Shown here: piece after piece, positions 7,950-11,734 of the stretch
Layout of the letters: each line of letters starts with the position of its first letter
How positions within the stretch are numbered: the first letter of the stretch is position 1
DNA from: Euperipatoides rowelli
Taxonomy: Eukaryota > Onychophora > Udeonychophora > Euonychophora > Peripatopsidae
DNA: 11,734 nt
Direction: 5' to 3' (one strand)
NCBI GenBank assembly: GCA_003024985.2
Contig: PXIH01S0013732.1
Made by a program: the position numbers and the translations under genes
The notes under the pieces: generated by a model
The model's input: only the letters and a program-made list of their open reading frames with translations
Told to the model about the DNA's origin: nothing
Database searches by the model: none

Positions 7950-8212
7950 GTGGTAGAGAATCCTACCAATTACTTTGTGCCTATAGTAAGTCTACACAAC
8001 AACAAAAATGTTACTACCTCAAATTTCAGGTTGTGCTATAATCTGAAGGTTGGCTTAGGCCTTCTTATGGAAAAATGGACTGTTGGCAAGGCCCATGTCC
8101 ACTTTTCTTGCTCAAAATGGTAACACGAAGAAGTAAAAAAAACTTACTTGGCTTAAAATTAATGGTAAAGCAGGAGCTGTATAAAAAGAGATGTTGACTG
8201 TTCAGAGGCAAC
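7950..8212 (-). other. LINE A 5' leader, shared with LINE B
   Basis: On the minus strand this contains GGACATGGGCC, GCCAACA, AAGAAGGCCT, GATTATAGC and ATTGGTAGG blocks, in the same order and similar spacing as in 10680-10866. The best matched part is about 8025-8130 against 10730-10830. The segment lies between the ATCT array and the coding relic, as expected for the 5' UTR and promoter of a LINE. No promoter element can be named from sequence alone. Confidence 0.6.
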
Positions 8213-8333
8213 TATCTGTCTGTTTGTCTGTCTGTATGTCTATCTGTCTATCTAGCTCTCTCTCTATCTATATAATGATCAATATATCTACCTACCCATC
8301 CATCTATCTATCTACCTACCTATCTATCTATCT
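8213..8333. repeat. Degenerate ATCT/GTCT tetranucleotide array
   Basis: The array holds CTATCTGTCTG-, TCTATC- and CTACCTACC-type units, interrupted near 8268-8285 by an AT-rich spacer. Units are far more mutated than in the array at 1-93, which suggests greater age. It lies precisely between the 5' leader of LINE A and the 3' limit of LINE B. Confidence 0.95.
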
Positions 8334-8559
8334 TGCATCACCTCATAGGATTATGCTGTCAAACCAAATGGCAAGTCCAACATGCACAATATTTATTGGA
8401 AAGCCATGCAAGTTCCATATGTGATATCTATAGGGATTACTTTTAAGTTTGTCTCCGACAATATTAAACAATAAATTGTGCATCAAATTATTTTTACTTC
8501 TTACCATTAGCTAACGCTGCAGCAGTTAAGGTAGCTATACAGATGTAATCCATAATTAG

Positions 8560-10300
8560 GGTTTATTGACATAAGACTTTCTACTATCTGAGAAAAATCA
8601 TGGACCACAATTCCTGCTTGATGTTAGCCAAAAATTTGTATATTTGATTCCCATGCATTGCAGGAGGAATGGATGTAAAAAATGACATTGATATATTTAG
8701 CCAGTTGAGGTAATTCACTTGGAATGATGTCAGAACAGCATGTCTTATTGAGGTTCATAATGGCCATAAGGATGACAACAAATTTTCAATAATAGGCTGG
8801 AGAATGGTAACATCCCTTCTTAACTGTTTTGGTTTATCAGCATGTATTGGGATTCAATTTGTCTTAACATTGCAATGCACAAAGTTTCAATTGGCTGCTC
8901 TTTAAGGACTGAGCCTCCAATATTGCAGAGGACTGATGGAAACACTCTTCCATAGCTTAAGAGCTGCTGTCATCTATGTTTTCCACTTTCATTTCTTTTT
9001 CTTTTTTTCCTCTTGCCTGTATTCACCATGTTGGAGCCCATCAAGAGCTATACATTCTCATCTGCAGACCTTCAGGTGACTGGGAAATATCTCTAGTTGA
9101 GCATATTGTCTTGAAGATACCATATCTTGTATTTTAAAACCTTAGTTGATATAGTTACGGGAGTTTGTGTGCATATTATTTTATACATTTTTTTCTATTA
9201 CTTTCCAGCCTGTCTTTCAAGTAGCTGTTGAGGTATGGAGCAGGTTTCTGTTGATTTTACAAGGATTTGTGAACATTATCTGATCTTTCACTTGAGGGTG
9301 TGTTCTAATGACTATGTGAATTGACATATGTATGTATGGAAGTCTTTAGTGGTTCAGGCCACTCTACTTATTTGGCACAATAATATAACAGAAGAGTTGT
9401 ATCCATAGGATTCCTGCAAAGTTTTTTACAGAGGGTGTGTCTGGTGCTTCTGTTCAAAATTAATTTCAACTCTGTGGGGCTTTGCCGGAGGATGCCTGAT
9501 GGCCCTGGACTTTACATTTGAAACATCCAAGACCAGATGTTGTAATTCCCAATGTGTGAAATTTGTCATGAGAGAACACCACAAAATAGTTTGGATTTTG
9601 TTTAACTCTGTCCAGTACATTTACCAGTTCTCTGTGAAAGCTAAAAATGTTGCAAAACTACTGAACCCTTGTTGAACTGGGATTCCTGTGCAATCTATCA
9701 TACACAGGTTTAGCATAAACAGTGCAGATCTTAGGAAGATTTTGTCTAAAATAAAAGGTGTCATATCATTCATGATTAATTTTGTGGCTGGTTCACAGAT
9801 TGTGAATCACAAAGCCACTTAATCTTAATGGTAATTCTAAGAGAGATGACCTTGTGACCAATACAATCTCTCCAGGAAGGCCAGTACATGATCAGAGTTT
9901 TGTAGACTCTGGCCAATGAAATCAGAGATTTTTTTCTTGAAAGTTCTTCTATGGCCTGGCTTAATAATCCAAGGTAGATTACCTTCAATATATCCACCAG
10001 GAGGCTATATTCTTGTATATAGCCTTTGATTGGAATTGAAGCAGTAACTGTTACTGGAGCAACAGCCAGGGCAAATTTATTGCCATCTGAATGTTTTTTA
10101 ATTGATGGGGAGCAGTCTGCAGATTTACTTGCATCTAAAAACCTCTGTGAAATCATAGTTTTAATATGGTTGAATTTGAGACTGAATTATACTAATTTGA
10201 ATGGGTTAAAAACTCTATTTCCTGACCAACTAACTGAAGGCAATTTGAGAAAAACATAACCACAATCTGATTCGTTACTTTATGCACTAGCTAGTGGAAA
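8560..10300 (-). pseudogene. LINE B ORF1 relic with zinc knuckle
   Basis: From 10300 down to 9776 one minus-strand frame is almost open (two stops) and includes FALAVAPVTVTASIPIKGYI and SLISLARVYKTLIMYW. This corresponds to the LINE A ORF1 block that precedes its TKYTISG motif. After a frameshift, EPATKLIMNDMTPFILDKIF (near 9790-9730) matches the PxTKVTISNVPPFI signature. A third frame gives RVKQNPNYFVVFSHDKFHTL and then GCFKCKVQGHQASSG at about 9525-9485, a CX2CX4HX4C knuckle whose last cysteine is now glycine. Downstream, 9030-8950 is lysine-rich then acidic (KKEKEMKVENIDDSSS), and 8660-8600 reads IYKFLANIKQELWS, like the FLxxTK motif near the ORF1 C-terminus. Boundaries are approximate. 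Confidence 0.65.
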
Positions 10301-10610
10301 AGAAATTTTGGACATTGTACATTGTACAAATTTATGCTCTAAAAACAATTGAACTTGTGCTGGCGCAAGGCTTCTCACAAGAGGCTGGTTGTGTGTCAGT
10401 TGTATTAGAGCCTGGGCCTGCTGCAACTCCTAGGCCTGGACTAAAAGTAGCTCAGCTTTTTTTTATTGTAAGCTCAGGCTCTATCTCCAATTATGTATCT
10501 GCATCCTGGGAGGAAGGTGCATGTAATTGCTCAGAAATCCCCTCACCAGTGGTGTGTAGAGTGTTCAGCTGTTTGGCTCCTTGCAAGGGTAGGTGACAGA
10601 AGGCTCAGCA
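10301..10610 (-). pseudogene. Low-complexity minus-strand stretch upstream of LINE B ORF1
   Basis: The minus strand reads as a Ser/Thr/Pro/Gln-rich, mostly polar sequence with a few stops (TTGEGISEQLHAPSSQDADT, then GLGVAAGPGSNTTDTQPAS). It resembles a disordered ORF1 N-terminus and parallels the polar fragment 7594-7880 of LINE A, which lies at a comparable distance from its leader. The plus strand is open for 100 codons across the same place but shows no recognisable domain, and it is treated as a shadow. Confidence 0.3.
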
Positions 10611-10679
10611 GATGATGTGAATGATGAAGGAGTACACTGTTCAACCATTTAAACATGCATGCCTTCCATGTCTCCAGCC

Positions 10680-10866
10680 TACCAATGTACACCTTTAAGT
10701 GGATTTCAGCAGTGGAAAGAATGATAACTTTAGGTCAAGCTATAATCCTGTGTTGTACAAGGCCTTCTTGTGGACTTTGTCAATGTTGGCACAGGCCCAT
10801 GTCCCAAAAGTCTTTCAAAATTGATAACATTGAAGAATGGAGTTGTAGTCTAACAATGTTATCATT
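10680..10866 (-). other. LINE B 5' leader, shared with LINE A
   Basis: On the minus strand this holds GGGACATGGGCC, GCCAACA, AAGAAGGCCT, GATTATAGC and ATTGGTAGG in the same order as the LINE A leader at 7950-8130. It ends against the array at 10867. The similarity is patchy, roughly two-thirds by eye over the best 100 bp, so the two LINEs are related but not recent sister copies. Confidence 0.6.
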
Positions 10867-11091
10867 CTATCTATCAGCCTTCCTGTCTATCTATCTCTCT
10901 ACTTGTCTATCTGTCATATGGTTGGTCGATCAACAGATAGATGGAAAAATCAACTAATAGACAGACAAATAGATAGATTGATGGATGACTGGTGGATGGA
11001 TTGATAGATATACCTATAGTTAGACCCATATTTAGATAGATAGATAGGCCAATAGATAGAAGGACAGACTAATTGATAGATATAAAGATAT
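10867..11091. repeat. Compound inverted tetranucleotide array (TCTA then GATA)
   Basis: TCTA/TCTG-type units at 10867-10912 are followed, after a short spacer with GGTCGATCAAC, by GATA/GACA/GGAT-type units from about 10936 to 11091. The second half is therefore roughly the reverse complement of the first, so the block is an imperfect palindrome. Units are degenerate. It adjoins the 5' end of LINE B. Confidence 0.9.
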
Positions 11092-11701
11092 GTCATTTAA
11101 TATGAACTGTAGAGCTAAATTTTAAATGTGGTACTTTTTATTATAAACTAATATTTAAAACAGATAAATACATTTAGTTATTTTATGCAGATTACTATAT
11201 TCAATTTAACTCTTTTATATACAAAGTAATCCCTAAAATATTTTCAAAGTCCAAATTGCAATAAAAATATTTCTCTCTTTCTTTTTTTTTTAATTTCATG
11301 GATGCTAATAAATATTGAAAAATATTAATTGTTTAGATCTTCATTAATTATTGACCAACAAATATTAAAATGTGAAAAACTAATGCCAACTTTGTCATGC
11401 AACATCAGCAAAAAAAAAAAATAGGTCCTTCAAGGTAATAGCCATTTTTAAGAGTAATCATCAGCTCATCCAAAATTTTAAAATAAAATCCATTAGGCCT
11501 ACTGTTATCCACTTGTTCAAAATCTTTGGTACATTAAAAATACTAATTCCAGTTATTTCAAGACAAAATTAAAACATAATTCATTTTAATATGACAATAT
11601 TAAGTTTTAAATAAGATTTTTAAAAATCTATAAAATGTTTACATACAAATTTTTTTTTTTATATTTCTCTTCACGACTATTATCAATATATTGCATGAAG
11701 A
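11092..11701. other. AT-rich stretch without recognisable genes
   Basis: Only short frames, homopolymer runs (T9 at 11284-11292, A12 at about 11411-11422, T10 at about 11651) and AT-rich filler are present. No LINE motif, terminal repeat or RNA gene is seen on either strand. It may be old unrecognisable repeat or unique intergenic DNA. Confidence 0.7.
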
Positions 11702-11734
11702 CTCTTGCATACGCAAGTTGTACGTATGCAAGAG
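11702..11734. repeat. 12-bp perfect inverted repeat at the window edge
   Basis: CTCTTGCATACG (11702-11713) and CGTATGCAAGAG (11723-11734) are exact reverse complements around a 9-base spacer. The right arm ends on the last base of the window, so pairing may extend further. It could be a small hairpin or the edge of another element with inverted repeats. Confidence 0.93.

Larger units (their letters stand above)
94..8212 (-). mobile_element. LINE A: degenerate Tx1/L1-type non-LTR retrotransposon, near full length
   Basis: Read on the minus strand, the interval shows the expected order of a two-ORF LINE: leader, ORF1 with a zinc-knuckle relic and acidic tail, ORF2 with endonuclease, reverse transcriptase and C-terminal region, then 3' UTR and A9. 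After subtracting the later insertions (about 0.8 kb in all) the length is about 7.3 kb, reasonable for Tx1-like elements. Both ends lie against ATCT/GATA arrays. Every domain is broken by stops and frameshifts, so this is an old, dead copy. The ends are inferred from the array junctions. The assignment to the Tx1 group rests mainly on the ORF1 motif pattern, and L1-group placement is safer than any finer name. Confidence 0.8.
8334..10866 (-). mobile_element. LINE B: degenerate Tx1-type element with leader and ORF1 only
   Basis: The minus strand carries a leader related to that of LINE A (10680-10866), a Ser/Thr/Pro-rich upstream stretch, and a Tx1-type ORF1 relic with zinc knuckle. No endonuclease or reverse transcriptase motif is visible before the ATCT array at 8213-8333, and no A tail is present at that junction. 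It may be a truncated copy, or its ORF2 may lie beyond the left edge of the window if LINE A inserted into it. Its ORF1 is clearly diverged from that of LINE A. Confidence 0.65.

Noticed and set aside
7613-7986. Possible host exon on the plus strand: 79 open codons and a GTAAGT donor-like site at 7987
   Set aside because: The frame has a stop at 7852, and the continuing open frame (7884-8123) is in a different phase. No domain is recognised, and the region lies within the LINE A leader and ORF1 zone on the opposite strand. A single GTAAGT is expected by chance.
8191-8424. Plus-strand frame rich in Ser/Ile/Tyr/Leu
   Set aside because: It is a translation of the tetranucleotide array, which stays open because the repeat contains no stop in that phase.
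10294-10957. Plus-strand frames of 100 codons (10294-10596 and 10655-10957)
   Set aside because: The first is antisense to the polar minus-strand stretch of LINE B. The second runs through the leader into the TCTA array. Neither has a domain or coding signature.

Overview
This looks like a stretch of animal nuclear DNA made almost entirely of decayed transposable elements. It is AT-rich, has several tetranucleotide (ATCT/GATA) microsatellites, and carries non-LTR retrotransposon (LINE) remains of the L1/Tx1 type. It has no operon-like gene packing, no rRNA or tRNA gene, and no intact host gene that I can recognise. Tx1-like LINEs are known from fish, amphibians and aquatic invertebrates. The sequence alone does not let me choose among these.

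The main structure is two LINE copies in the same (minus) orientation. LINE A runs from about 8212 down to about 94. In its 5'->3' order it has a leader (about 8212-7950), a poorly recognised stop-poor stretch (about 7880-6600), a Tx1-type ORF1 (about 6480-4750: RNA-binding region, ruined zinc knuckle, acidic tail), and an ORF2 (about 4571-765) with apurinic endonuclease, reverse transcriptase and C-terminal region. A 3' UTR follows, ending in a short A tract that abuts a (TAGA)n array at 93-1. Stops and frameshifts occur throughout, so no protein can be made. LINE B (about 10866 down to 8334) has a related leader and a second, diverged Tx1-type ORF1 with a zinc knuckle, but no ORF2 in this window.

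Later events are layered on LINE A: a 13-bp-target-duplication retroposon with an (AAT)n tail (5391-5664), two related MITE-like elements (6897-7149 and 7307-7593), a 96-bp inverted duplication that copied one part of ORF2 into another (arms 2044-2139 and 3032-3128), and several short perfect hairpins.

The ATCT/GATA arrays lie at 1-93, 8213-8333 and 10867-11091. These are the 3' end of LINE A, the junction between A and B, and the 5' end of LINE B. The most interesting hypothesis in the window is that this LINE lineage inserts into, or carries, this tetranucleotide repeat. Positions 11092-11700 are AT-rich and show no gene. All homology calls come from reading translated motifs by eye, without a database search.
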